From Acetobacteraceae bacterium (lineage in GTDB: Bacteria > Pseudomonadota > Alphaproteobacteria > Zavarziniales > Zavarziniaceae), in the NCBI GenBank assembly GCA_947379865.1, contig CANCOY010000038.1, positions 1 to 31,351 on the forward strand: a stretch of DNA of 31,351 nt, written 5' to 3'. Every line of letters starts with the position of its first letter. The stretch's first letter is position 1. This document shows, one piece after another, positions 1 through 7,704 of this stretch. The position numbers and the translations under genes were made by a program. The notes under the pieces are model-generated. The model did not search any database. It saw only the letters and a list, made by a program, of their open reading frames with translations, and was not told where the DNA came from.

Positions 1-1011
1 CTGGATTTTGATGGTGCAGAAATCTATTTTGCCGACGCGGCCCCGGTTGTGGGCAAGACCTTTGGCGAGGCACTTTTCTCCTACCGCACGTCGTCGCTGC
101 TGGGCCTGTCGCGCGCCGGCAAATCGGCGGTTCTGCCAGCGCTCGATACGGTTATTGAGGCGGGCGACCAACTGATCGTCATTGCCGAAGACGCCGGCAG
201 CATTGTTGTCGCCCCGCAGGTAACGCCCGACATCCAGACGGCCAGCATCACAACAGCCCCCGATGTCGAGGCAAAATCCGAGCGTACTCTTGTGCTCGGG
301 TGGAACTGGCGGGCGCCTGCCATTGTCAAAGGTCTTGATGCCTATGTGGCGCCCGGGTCCGAGGTTGTGGTGGTTGCGGAGGGGGACCATCAGGCCCAGC
401 TCCTTGCCGAAATCGGTACCCTGGCAAATATCCAGACCTCTTTCCGGTGCGACGACACCACCGACCGGCGCCTTCTCGACAGCCTGGATGTGCCGTCCTT
501 TGATCAGATCATTGTCTTGTGTTCCGACGAAATCGAGGCCCAGCGCGCCGATGCCCGCGTGCTGGTAAGCCTGCTGCATCTGCGCGAAATTGGCGAGATG
601 ACGGCCAAGAACCTGTCGATCGTCAGTGAAATGCGTGACATCAACAACCGAAGCCTGGCCGAAGTAACCCAGGCCGACGACTTCATCGTCAGCGACAAGT
701 TGGTCAGCCTGATGCTTTCGCAGGTGTCAGAGAACAAGCTGCTTATGCCGGTGCTTGACGACCTCTTTGATCCCGATGGCGCCGAGATCTATCTCAAGCC
801 TGCAACCTGGTATGTACGCGAGGGCGCGGATGTAAGCTATGACACCGTGCTTGAGGCCGCCCGCGCCCGCGGTGAAATTGCCATCGGTTACAGGATTGAT
901 GCCAAGGCGCGGGATGCTGATGCCGCCTACGGCGTGGTGGTCAATCCGGACAAGGCGGTGCGGCTGAGCTTTGGGGCGGGCGACCGTGTGATCGTGCTGG
1001 CGGAAAGCTGA
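1..1011 (+). CDS. CASTOR/POLLUX-type ion-channel protein, C-terminal part (5' end outside window)
   Basis: The reading frame is open from the first base, so the N-terminus, with any membrane segments, lies to the left. What is visible is soluble and resembles the RCK/TrkA-N-like cytoplasmic region of CASTOR/POLLUX-related channels. Two copies of a DGAEIY motif support a duplicated regulatory domain: one at the very start of the window, followed by GKTFGEAL, and one near the C-terminus (DPDGAEIYLKPA). Between them is a nucleotide-binding-like stretch beginning TLVLGWNWRAP, where an NAD-type glycine loop would be expected. The family is thought to gate monovalent cation or calcium flux, with ligand binding on the RCK domains; the ligand here is unknown. 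The gene ends 33 bp before the next one on the same strand, so they may share a transcript. Family assignment is from recalled motif resemblance. Confidence 0.72.
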   Translation: MDFDGAEIYFADAAPVVGKTFGEALFSYRTSSLLGLSRAGKSAVLPALDTVIEAGDQLIVIAEDAGSIVVAPQVTPDIQTASITTAPDVEAKSERTLVLGWNWRAPAIVKGLDAYVAPGSEVVVVAEGDHQAQLLAEIGTLANIQTSFRCDDTTDRRLLDSLDVPSFDQIIVLCSDEIEAQRADARVLVSLLHLREIGEMTAKNLSIVSEMRDINNRSLAEVTQADDFIVSDKLVSLMLSQVSENKLLMPVLDDLFDPDGAEIYLKPATWYVREGADVSYDTVLEAARARGEIAIGYRIDAKARDADAAYGVVVNPDKAVRLSFGAGDRVIVLAES

Positions 1012-1044
1012 GCATCGAGCAGAAGTTCACCAAGGAATACCTTT

Positions 1045-2166
1045 ATGCGCACCATCAGCCCTCTTTCGATCCTGCCAGCAGTACTGGTTCTGTTGGCAGG
1101 TGCAGCACGCGCCAATGACTCCAGTTCGGAGTTGGGGGCCGGTGGGCTGGTGCTGGTGAAGACCGACGCCATCACCATGCAGCGTGAAGACCTCAGTCTC
1201 TCCCTGTCCGAGGTGCGGGTGCGCTATGAGATGCGTAATGATACTGGCAAACCAGTAACATTGCGCGTGGCGTTTCCCATGCCGGAGGTGCCAACAATGG
1301 GTGGGGCCGGCCTCGATTCCAGCAGTGGCCACAATATCCTTGTTCAGCCATGGCGGGACGCCAATTTCGTCAATTTTCGTGTGATCGCGAACGGCGAGGA
1401 CGTGAAGCCAGAGAAAGAGATCCGCGCCGTTCTGCCCGACGGCAAGGACGTGACGGCCGAAGTGCTGGCCATCGGGGGGGAGAAACTCGCGCTGCACCCC
1501 GGCTGGTTCCAGACCGACGCAGACCCCAAGGACGAGGAGGATCCTGTCCTTGATGCGAAAGCCATGGCGCACCTGAAAGAGATTGGCGCATTGACCACAC
1601 AGGACACAGTCTTTGTCCTGACGTGGCACACGACCGTAACATTCCACTGGATGCAGACGTTTCAGCCAGGCGTCACGGTGGTTGAGCACATGTACAGACC
1701 TGTGCTGGGGTCGCACCTTGTCGATACCGACGGTCCGACAAAAGTCCGGGTTTCTGGCACCGAAGATGCCGAGGCAACCTATTGCATAGATGACCCAACC
1801 AGACGCGCGGTGGCCAAGCTGTTGAAAGGCCCCAACACGGCAATGGGCACAGTGTCCGGCATTACGCTGGCCTATATCGTCAAGACAGCGCGGAATTGGC
1901 ATGGTCCCATCGGCACCTTTCACCTGACTATTCAGGGTGGGCAGGGGGTTGGCCATGCGACCATAGCCCGGAATGCTGGCAGTGCAGACAGCGGTACACC
2001 GGAGGGGCTGGCCAATCCCAAACAGGGCAGCCAGATCATTTCATTGTGTACGGATTTGCCGATCCGCCGGACGGGTCCGCTGCGCTTCGAGGCAACGGTC
2101 AATGATTATGTGCCCTCTGACGACCTGAACATTCTCTTTGTTGAAGGCGTAACGCCTCAGCCCTGA
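1045..2166 (+). CDS. Secreted DUF4424-family protein
   Basis: A 373-residue protein with a classical signal peptide (hydrophobic LSILPAVLVLLAGAARA, likely cut before NDSSSELG). The mature N-terminus, with GAGGLVLVKTDAI, then LSLSEVRVRYEMRNDTGKPV and VAFPMPEVP, matches the DUF4424 pattern as I recall it. This looks like a beta-rich exported domain; its function is not known. Several Trp and Tyr residues are scattered through the C-terminal half, and no catalytic motif is evident. The start at 1045 is supported by AAGGA eight bases upstream. It lies 33 bp after the ion-channel-like gene and is convergent with the TMEM43-like gene, separated from it by a strong hairpin. I infer a periplasmic location. 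Confidence 0.8.
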   Translation: MRTISPLSILPAVLVLLAGAARANDSSSELGAGGLVLVKTDAITMQREDLSLSLSEVRVRYEMRNDTGKPVTLRVAFPMPEVPTMGGAGLDSSSGHNILVQPWRDANFVNFRVIANGEDVKPEKEIRAVLPDGKDVTAEVLAIGGEKLALHPGWFQTDADPKDEEDPVLDAKAMAHLKEIGALTTQDTVFVLTWHTTVTFHWMQTFQPGVTVVEHMYRPVLGSHLVDTDGPTKVRVSGTEDAEATYCIDDPTRRAVAKLLKGPNTAMGTVSGITLAYIVKTARNWHGPIGTFHLTIQGGQGVGHATIARNAGSADSGTPEGLANPKQGSQIISLCTDLPIRRTGPLRFEATVNDYVPSDDLNILFVEGVTPQP

Positions 2167-2178
2167 GCGGTTGGCGCT

Positions 2179-2222
2179 GGTCATTGCGCGGCGCCCTTGA
2201 TCTGGGGCGCTGCGCAATGACC
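2179..2222. terminator. Long near-perfect hairpin between convergent genes, probable bidirectional terminator
   Basis: The left arm begins GGTCATTGCGC and the right arm ends GCGCAATGACC. About 18 of 19 positions pair, counting G-T wobbles, around a loop of about six bases near 2198-2203. It lies between the stop of the DUF4424 gene and the stop of the TMEM43-like gene. No T-run follows on either strand, so it is not a canonical intrinsic terminator, but position and stability suggest transcript-end formation from both sides. Confidence 0.65.
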
Positions 2223-2236
2223 CGTGCAACAGGACG

Positions 2237-3385
2237 TCAGGCAGCTTTCGCCGCCGGCGTCCGCAGCTTGGTGATGCCGTAGATTGCCCCTGCCGCAACC
2301 ACAAGCAGGGCGATGCCGATCAGCGGCCTGAAGAACACCCAGGCAATGGCAATTGTGACTGCCGATACGGCAAGCCCCATCAGGAACGACATGAAACCCG
2401 TCGCACCCTCGACGATATTGCCAATCAGGGGGATGACGTCGGCCAGCACCGAAAGCGGGCGCAGGATCATGCTGAACGCAATGACGCTCAGAACCAGGCC
2501 AACGAGGCGCAGCACCCAGGTGAGAACAACATTGTCACCCTGGGCAGAGGCAAACATTTCGGCGGCCGTGTGTTTTCCGGTCATCGCCATGTCGATCGTA
2601 CCGCCCGCCTTGGTTTCGAAGGGCGCAAAGCTGTCGCCACTCTGGCCAGAGACAACGCTGAGGGTGTCGGCGCTTACGGTCTGATAAGAAACCTTCAGAT
2701 CGCCAACCTTTGGGTTGCTGGGGCTGTTGCCGATATAGACATCGCCTTGAACCAGCTGTGCCCCATCCGGCCATTCTGCATCGGCCGGAACCTCCCGGAT
2801 CGAGAGGGGCACAAATGCATCGAGCGCGGCAATCTGTGAGGCCTGCATCATGAAGGCCCCGACGCGTGCATCACTGGCATCAAGGGTGACACTCTCATAG
2901 GCAATCTGGGTTGGGTTTTCGTGCCCGGCCCGTTCCTTGAACCCCGATGAAGAATTCAGGCTCTCGCTCCACGCCTTTTCATAGGTGTAGGTCGTGATGG
3001 TTTCCTCACCACCGCCCAGTTTTTTCTCCGTGCGGCTCTGCTGACGCTCCTGCCACTGGTAGATGCTGACCGTGCGCTTGAGGCGCAGGGCGCGTGAGGC
3101 AATGCCGAAATCGCCATCAGTAATGCCGTCTCCCACGTCAACATCGCCTGTGACATGCACAAGCTTGCCTTCGTTGGCGGCGGACACTTCAGTTGCCGGA
3201 ACGTCGACGACCAGAGCCTGCCCTTCGACCAGTGTCTTGTAGGTCTCGACAAACCGCCCCTCGTTCCAGAACAGGAGGACGATGGAGACCAACACCAGTG
3301 CCATGCCGATAAAGACACCACCAATCGATCCGAAGATGCGACTGATCCAGGATTGGCTTGTAACAACTTGAATTTGATCTGCCAT
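2237..3385 (-). CDS. TMEM43-family membrane protein
   Basis: A 382-residue protein with one N-terminal transmembrane segment (about residues 18-42, ending in VLLFWNEGR), a large soluble central domain, and three or four hydrophobic helices in the last 110 residues. That layout, and the VLLFWNEGRFVETYKTLVEG stretch after the first helix, match the TMEM43 (LUMA) family. In eukaryotes this is an inner-nuclear-membrane or ER protein; the role in bacteria is unknown. By analogy the central domain would face the periplasm. A strong GGAGGT lies seven bases before the ATG. It is downstream of, and on the same strand as, the DUF4344 gene, 44 bp from it, so the two are probably co-transcribed. Confidence 0.82.
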   Translation of the reverse strand: MADQIQVVTSQSWISRIFGSIGGVFIGMALVLVSIVLLFWNEGRFVETYKTLVEGQALVVDVPATEVSAANEGKLVHVTGDVDVGDGITDGDFGIASRALRLKRTVSIYQWQERQQSRTEKKLGGGEETITTYTYEKAWSESLNSSSGFKERAGHENPTQIAYESVTLDASDARVGAFMMQASQIAALDAFVPLSIREVPADAEWPDGAQLVQGDVYIGNSPSNPKVGDLKVSYQTVSADTLSVVSGQSGDSFAPFETKAGGTIDMAMTGKHTAAEMFASAQGDNVVLTWVLRLVGLVLSVIAFSMILRPLSVLADVIPLIGNIVEGATGFMSFLMGLAVSAVTIAIAWVFFRPLIGIALLVVAAGAIYGITKLRTPAAKAA

Positions 3386-3429
3386 GATTGGTGACCTCCG
3401 GTGGGCGTCGTTAAGGGTGTCCTGCAGTA

Positions 3430-4308
3430 TTACTCTGCAGGCTCCAAGGCGTTGTCCAGATAGTATTGCGCAAGTTCATAACAGAACGTCAGCTTGCGGT
3501 CGTCCGCACTCCAGAATGCGTTCTGTTCATCACAGCTTTCCACCGAAACATTAATGTTGTTCGGGAGTTTCACCATGGCGGTAAGATCCTTGACCACATC
3601 CTCGACGATGCCGGATGCCTTGATCAAACCGGCGATCTTGCGATTCTCAGGCTTGGGTGTTTCGTACTTGATGGAAATCCTGGCGGTTTGTCGCTCGCCC
3701 TCTTCGAGATAATGATCTTTCAGAAGATTATCCCAGCCATTTACAGCTTTGGTGAACTCGCTGGCGCAGCCTTGCTGCCGGTCCTCTGGCATGCCGGCAT
3801 TGTCGGCGGTCTCCTTGAAGCCCTCGGGATCGGCACCGACAAGAATGCAGACCACGGCATAGGCGCGCTGCTCGTTCATGGAGTGCTCATCCCACGCCGG
3901 TGGTTCGTCGTCGGTGAGTTTACCGGCGGTGAAATAGTCGTCAGATACGGCCACGATCATGCCGTCGAGCACGGGATCGGGATCCTTGCTGACCATGATG
4001 ACATTGGCGAAGGCGTCGACCGCATCCTCTTCCTTGCCAAGCACCGGCAGTTCCAGTTCCGAGATCATGGCGTGGCCAAGCTCGTGGAACATCGTGTTGG
4101 TGATGTTGCCCAGCACGTAGAGGACCTGTGGATCGGGATCTTCTTCGCTGTTTGGCTGGATTGACTTGGACCAATAGGAGCGCGCCTTGTCCAACGCGCC
4201 CTGATAGGGCGATTCATCGGGCTGTTTGGTCTTTCCCGCAAAGGCCGGCGTCACCACTGCAAGTGCTGTGATGGCAGCAAGTACCATCGCCTTAACGACT
4301 GTCTTCAT
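3430..4308 (-). CDS. Secreted DUF4344 putative metallopeptidase
   Basis: A 292-residue protein with a signal peptide (MVLAAITALAVVTPAFA, cleavage probably after residue 24). The mature part carries a zinc-peptidase motif HELGH at residues 75-79, followed about 15-20 residues later by an acidic EEDAVDAFAN stretch that would supply the third metal ligand, as in the DUF4344 family. Four cysteines in the second half may form disulfides in the periplasm. No substrate is known. The start is set by AGGA eight bases upstream and by the signal peptide. It is 44 bp upstream of the TMEM43-like gene and likely in one operon with it. By eye its GC content is clearly lower than most of the window (28 of 60 bases in 3541-3600). 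Confidence 0.8.
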   Translation of the reverse strand: MKTVVKAMVLAAITALAVVTPAFAGKTKQPDESPYQGALDKARSYWSKSIQPNSEEDPDPQVLYVLGNITNTMFHELGHAMISELELPVLGKEEDAVDAFANVIMVSKDPDPVLDGMIVAVSDDYFTAGKLTDDEPPAWDEHSMNEQRAYAVVCILVGADPEGFKETADNAGMPEDRQQGCASEFTKAVNGWDNLLKDHYLEEGERQTARISIKYETPKPENRKIAGLIKASGIVEDVVKDLTAMVKLPNNINVSVESCDEQNAFWSADDRKLTFCYELAQYYLDNALEPAE

Positions 4309-4660
4309 CGGTATTTTCCTGTGGAACGCAGCTGTGGGGCAGGGTGCATGAGCCGCTTCCCTACCCCCGGGAGCCGGCCTTGCCGGTCAAGGTCGGAGGT
4401 GTGGGTTGAAACGCGTGCAATCCGGACGGCCTGATCAGAGTGTGTGCATCTCTATGCTTGGAGAAGCGAAAACGATAAACGCGAACTAATATTTCAGGCA
4501 AGCAACGTTGGCTTCATCGGGCCTGCTTTTTGGCCCCAGGCCATGCAAGGTCGGTCCAATCTGGACTTAGCGAGGGTGTCTTGCGCAGACAGACCATTGA
4601 CAGGAAATATCGGTGTTCGTAGCGTTCCGGCCATCAAAGCTCCGTGAAGGGAAAAGTGCC
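4309..4660. other. Intergenic region between divergent secreted-protein genes
   Basis: This 352 bp region has no convincing gene. A 67-codon open stretch at 4444-4647 has no ribosome-binding site or recognisable protein features. The region must hold the promoter for the minus-strand DUF4344/TMEM43 pair and it contains a good plus-strand promoter near its right end (4597-4625). A small hairpin (GGGCC, loop TGCTTTTT, GGCCC) lies around 4519-4536; its role is unclear. Confidence 0.6.
4597..4625 (+). promoter_or_regulatory. Sigma70-type promoter for the small secreted protein gene
   Basis: A perfect -35 box TTGACA (4597-4602) is followed by a 17-base spacer and TAGCGT (4620-4625), which keeps the T, A and final T of a -10 box. 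Transcription would start near 4632, giving a leader of about 29 bases that contains the GAAGGGA ribosome-binding site of the gene at 4661. Assignment rests on sequence only. Confidence 0.5.
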
Positions 4661-5026
4661 ATGCGGTTTGTATCTTCGCTTGTTATGGGTTTCGCAGCGA
4701 CGCTTGTTGCCTTCTCGGCAAATGCTGGCGCCAAGCAGGACTTCATGCTCACCAATGCAACGGGCTATGACATTGCGTCCGTCTACATCTCCCCCGCCCA
4801 CGACGACAAGTGGGGCGCCGACATCATGGGCCAGGACATCCTGAACAATGGTGCCGCCACGGAGATCGTGTTCGATCAAGCCGACAATACCTGCAACTGG
4901 GATGTCAAGGCGACCTACACCGATGGCGAAGATGCCATCTGGCACGGCCTGAACCTCTGCGAGATCAGCAAGGTTACCGTGCACTATGATCATGCGTCCG
5001 GCGCGACCAGCGCCGACCTGCAGTAG
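4661..5026 (+). CDS. Small secreted protein of unknown function
   Basis: A 121-residue protein with a signal peptide (MRFVSSLVMGFAATLVAFSA, cut near ANAGA). The mature domain of about 100 residues has the pattern LTNATGYDIASVYISP, DDKWGADIMG, ADNTCNWDVKATYTDG and WHGLNLCEIS, with two cysteines that could form one disulfide. I recall small exported proteins with this N-x-TG-x-x-I-x-x-V-Y pattern, often wrongly labelled by function in databases; I know no demonstrated activity. The start at 4661 is chosen because GAAGGGA sits just upstream and the signal peptide begins there; a longer in-frame start at 4613 has neither. It is monocistronic, with a promoter at 4597 and an intrinsic terminator at 5065. 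Confidence 0.8.
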   Translation: MRFVSSLVMGFAATLVAFSANAGAKQDFMLTNATGYDIASVYISPAHDDKWGADIMGQDILNNGAATEIVFDQADNTCNWDVKATYTDGEDAIWHGLNLCEISKVTVHYDHASGATSADLQ

Positions 5027-5064
5027 GCTTGCGTCCGCGCCTTCAGGCGCGATATCCGCTTCAT

Positions 5065-5105
5065 ACAAGCACCCCATGGCCTCGCGGTCATGGGGTGTTT
5101 GTTTT
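5065..5105 (+). terminator. Intrinsic terminator of the small secreted protein gene
   Basis: Perfect arms CACCCCATG (5070-5078) and CATGGGGTG (5089-5097) enclose a 10-base loop and are followed by TTTGTTTT (5098-5105). The stem can extend outward to about 14 bp by pairing ACAAG with the T-rich tail. It is 38 bp past the stop codon of the plus-strand gene. It may also help stop the convergent gene ending at 5122, though the minus-strand tail is less T-rich. Confidence 0.88.
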
Positions 5106-5121
5106 AGAGGTGCCTGGTCGT

Positions 5122-6528
5122 TCAGGTGGCGCCGGCATGGGCCATGGCTTTCGCCTTGGCCTTTACCATGTCGAAGCCGCGCACGATCATAACCTTCTGC
5201 GCTTTAAGCCCGCCGCCCGCCTGCAGCGTCATCACAAGGTTCCAGCCGCCATAGGCGTCCGCCGTCATGTCGCGGATCAGGTTCAGCACGCGCATCTGCT
5301 GCTCCGTATCAACGCCCTGAACCGATTGCAGGTATTTGCGCAGATATTGTCCGGAGGCCTCGTTCCTGAGGTCGGCTTCCTGGGGCAGGGTCATCACGAT
5401 GCCGCCGCATACCTGCAGCAGGTTGCGGGCGAAGGAATGATAGGCATTGACGAAATTGTACTTCGTCACATTGATGCCCAGCATGTTGGGATAGACCATG
5501 CCCGACGCCGTTGTCTCAAAATGCCGACAGGCATAGTCCAATCCCATGCGCACCGCTTCGACATAGGCAATCATGTCGGCGATGGTATCCTGGAAGGTGC
5601 TGTCGCGGGTGCGGCCCTGGTGCTCTGCGGCCAGCTGGGCGAGGCCCACCATGATCTCGATACGGTGCAATCCCTCGACCAGGCCCAGGGTGCGCTCCCA
5701 CAGGCCGAGTGACTGGGCAAAGGCACCGGCCATCTGGTATTCGCCAGCCAGAAAAACCCGTTCCCACGGCACGAAGACATCATCAAATACGACAAACCCC
5801 TCGGGGATGCTGGCGTGCACGCTGCCGGGATAATCAAAGGGGTTCAGTTCCGCCGGAGCAAAATTGCGGTTGATGATGCTGACGCCCGGCGTGTTGGCCG
5901 GCACAGAAAAGGCAACCGCATAATCGGCCTCATCGGCCGTCATGGCCTTGGTGGGCATGACCACCAGTTCATGCACCAGTGAGGCGCCGGTGATATGCAG
6001 CTTGGCGCCGCGCACCACGATGCCGTCGGACCGGCGTTCGACAATGCGCAGATAAAGATCCGGGTCGATCTGTTCATGCGCCTTCAGGGCCCGGTTGCCC
6101 TTGGCATCGGTGATCACTTCTGCCGCCCGCAGATCATTGTCCCGGGCGTGGCGATAGAGACGCTCAACATTGTCTGCATAGAGCGGGTTCAGGACGGCCA
6201 GACGCTCCCGGATGGTCAGCAAGGCCATGAACACGCCCGTTGTGCCGCCCACCAGGCTCATGCGCTTGCACAGCTCCACCCGCTTCATCAGGTCATCCGC
6301 TGTATAGGGCACCTGGTAGATGCGGTGGCAGAGGTCCCCCTCGTCGGTTTCGAACGTCAGGATGGGGCGGGCCTCGGGCGCGTCATAGGCATAGTCGCCA
6401 AGCGCCACTTCGATCGGCACGCGAAAGCGCGGATGGGTGGAGACGTCCTCAATCCGCTCGCCACCCCAATAGACAACCCGTCCGTCGCGCAGGCTTTCCC
6501 GGTATTGCGCAGCTGTCATCAGGCCCAT
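5122..6528 (-). CDS. HpaB/4-hydroxyphenylacetate 3-hydroxylase-family flavin-dependent monooxygenase
   Basis: A 468-residue protein matching the HpaB-type acyl-CoA-dehydrogenase-fold family: N-terminal MGLMTAAQYRESLRDGR, central KLHITGASLVHELVVMPTKAM, the FDDVFVPWERVFLAGE element, and a helical C-terminus with LLQVCGGIVMTLPQEADLR. Known members hydroxylate phenols with FADH2 from a partner reductase, or are 4-hydroxybutyryl-CoA dehydratases with a [4Fe-4S] cluster. As I recall them, the dehydratase cluster ligands are a Cys-x3-Cys pair plus a His-x6-Cys pair. Here the first region has CKRMS with only one Cys, and I see no His-x6-Cys, so a monooxygenase is more likely. No partner reductase gene is in the window. 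Start supported by GGAAGGA about eight bases upstream. It is divergent from the YghU gene. Substrate unknown. Confidence 0.8.
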   Translation of the reverse strand: MGLMTAAQYRESLRDGRVVYWGGERIEDVSTHPRFRVPIEVALGDYAYDAPEARPILTFETDEGDLCHRIYQVPYTADDLMKRVELCKRMSLVGGTTGVFMALLTIRERLAVLNPLYADNVERLYRHARDNDLRAAEVITDAKGNRALKAHEQIDPDLYLRIVERRSDGIVVRGAKLHITGASLVHELVVMPTKAMTADEADYAVAFSVPANTPGVSIINRNFAPAELNPFDYPGSVHASIPEGFVVFDDVFVPWERVFLAGEYQMAGAFAQSLGLWERTLGLVEGLHRIEIMVGLAQLAAEHQGRTRDSTFQDTIADMIAYVEAVRMGLDYACRHFETTASGMVYPNMLGINVTKYNFVNAYHSFARNLLQVCGGIVMTLPQEADLRNEASGQYLRKYLQSVQGVDTEQQMRVLNLIRDMTADAYGGWNLVMTLQAGGGLKAQKVMIVRGFDMVKAKAKAMAHAGAT

Positions 6529-6621
6529 GTGCGTATCCTTCCCATCGGTGCGGCGGGGTTTTCCCCATTCATGGCGAAGGCTAACCCAAGGCAGCCCCGC
6601 CTGCCATGTCGATGGCGGTGT

Positions 6622-6647
6622 GGGAGAGGGGGCGGGGGGCAGGGGGG
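6622..6647 (+). other. G-quadruplex-forming G-tract in divergent promoter region
   Basis: Four runs of G (3, 5, 6 and 6 bases, at 6622-6624, 6628-6632, 6634-6639 and 6642-6647) are separated by one to three bases, which fits the classical G-quadruplex pattern on the plus strand. It lies in the 182 bp region shared by the HpaB-family gene and the YghU gene, about 65-90 bases before the YghU start codon. Any regulatory effect is inference. Confidence 0.5.
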
Positions 6648-6710
6648 TGTTGCTGCCGCCGGGCCGGGTTAAGATGGCGCAAGGAAACCTCAGGAAACGG
6701 AGTGCATGTC

Positions 6711-7586
6711 ATGACCGAGCCAACCGAATACACGCCGCCCAAGGTCTGGGTCTGGAACAAGAACAACGGCGGTCAGTTTGCCAACATCAACCGGCCTATC
6801 GCCGGGGCGACCAGCGAGAAGGCCCTGCCGGTGGGCAAGCACCCCATGCAGCTCTATTCCCTGGGCACGCCCAATGGCGTCAAGGTCACGGTGATGCTGG
6901 AAGAGCTGCTGCAGCTTGGCCATGCCGGCGCGGAATACGATGCCTGGCTGATCAAGATCAACGAGGGCGACCAGTTCACCAGCGGCTTCGTGGCCGCCAA
7001 CCCCAATTCCAAGATCCCGGCGCTGATGGACCACAGCACCCCCACGCCGACCCGGGTCTTTGAATCCGGCGCGATCCTGATGTATCTGGCCGAGAAGTTC
7101 GGCGCCTTCCTGCCCACGGAGCCGTCCAAGCGGGCGGAGTGCCTGTCGTGGCTGTTCTGGCAGATGGGCAGCGCGCCCTATCTGGGTGGCGGCTTTGGCC
7201 ATTTCTATGCCTATGCCCCGATGAAGATAGAATACGCCATCGACCGCTTCGCCATGGAAGTGAAGCGTGAGCTGGACGTGCTGGACCGCCAGCTCGCCAA
7301 CAACCAGTACATTTCTGGCGATACCTATACGATTGCCGACATGGCGATCTGGCCCTGGTATGGCGGCCTCGCCAAAGGGCTGCTTTATAACTCTGGCGAG
7401 TTTCTGAGTGTCAGCGAGTACAAGAACGTCATCCGCTGGGCCGACATGCTGGGCGAGCGTCCGGCTGTGAAGCGCGGCCGCATGGTGAACCGCCCGTTTG
7501 GCGAACCCTCCAGCCAGCTGCTGGAGCGCCACGACGCCAGCGACTTTGACCTGCGTACCCAGGACAAGCTCGCCGCCAAGGAGTAA
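6711..7586 (+). CDS. yghU: Glutathione-dependent disulfide-bond oxidoreductase, YghU type
   Basis: A 291-residue glutathione-transferase-fold protein, close to the 288 residues of E. coli YghU. It has the extended N-terminus (EYTPPKVWVWNKNNGGQFAN) typical of this subgroup, a thioredoxin-like domain with LGTPNGVKVTVMLEELL and NPNSKIPALMD, the glutathione-binding FESGAILMYLAEKFG, and the helical domain with LFWQMGSAPYLGGGFGHF. YghU-type enzymes bind two glutathione molecules, reduce small disulfides and have organic peroxidase activity in the cytoplasm. The start at 6711 is preferred because GGAG lies eight bases upstream and the protein then begins where the family does; a longer in-frame start at 6606 would run through the G-tract and encode a Cys/Arg-rich tail that looks non-coding. 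A hairpin terminator follows. Confidence 0.93.
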   Translation: MTEPTEYTPPKVWVWNKNNGGQFANINRPIAGATSEKALPVGKHPMQLYSLGTPNGVKVTVMLEELLQLGHAGAEYDAWLIKINEGDQFTSGFVAANPNSKIPALMDHSTPTPTRVFESGAILMYLAEKFGAFLPTEPSKRAECLSWLFWQMGSAPYLGGGFGHFYAYAPMKIEYAIDRFAMEVKRELDVLDRQLANNQYISGDTYTIADMAIWPWYGGLAKGLLYNSGEFLSVSEYKNVIRWADMLGERPAVKRGRMVNRPFGEPSSQLLERHDASDFDLRTQDKLAAKE

Positions 7587-7594
7587 TCCTTCCC

Positions 7595-7626
7595 GGTGCC
7601 TGCCCCCCGCCCAGGGGGCGGGCACC
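7595..7626 (+). terminator. GC-rich hairpin terminator after yghU
   Basis: Arms of 13 bases (7595-7607 and 7614-7626, GGTGCC...GGCACC, one G-T wobble) enclose a six-base loop. The hairpin begins nine bases after the stop codon. No long T-run follows (TAACTCCCCTC), so termination may need help, but stability and position fit. Confidence 0.7.
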
Positions 7627-7704
7627 TAACTCCCCTCGACCACCCCAGAACCTGACCTGATCGGGCGGACACGGCTGTCGGCCTGCATACTTCGGAGCAA
7701 GCCC

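Noticed and set aside
4444..4647. 67-codon open frame between the divergent secreted genes
   Set aside because: No ribosome-binding site and no signal or domain, and the promoter at 4597-4625 for the next gene lies inside it.
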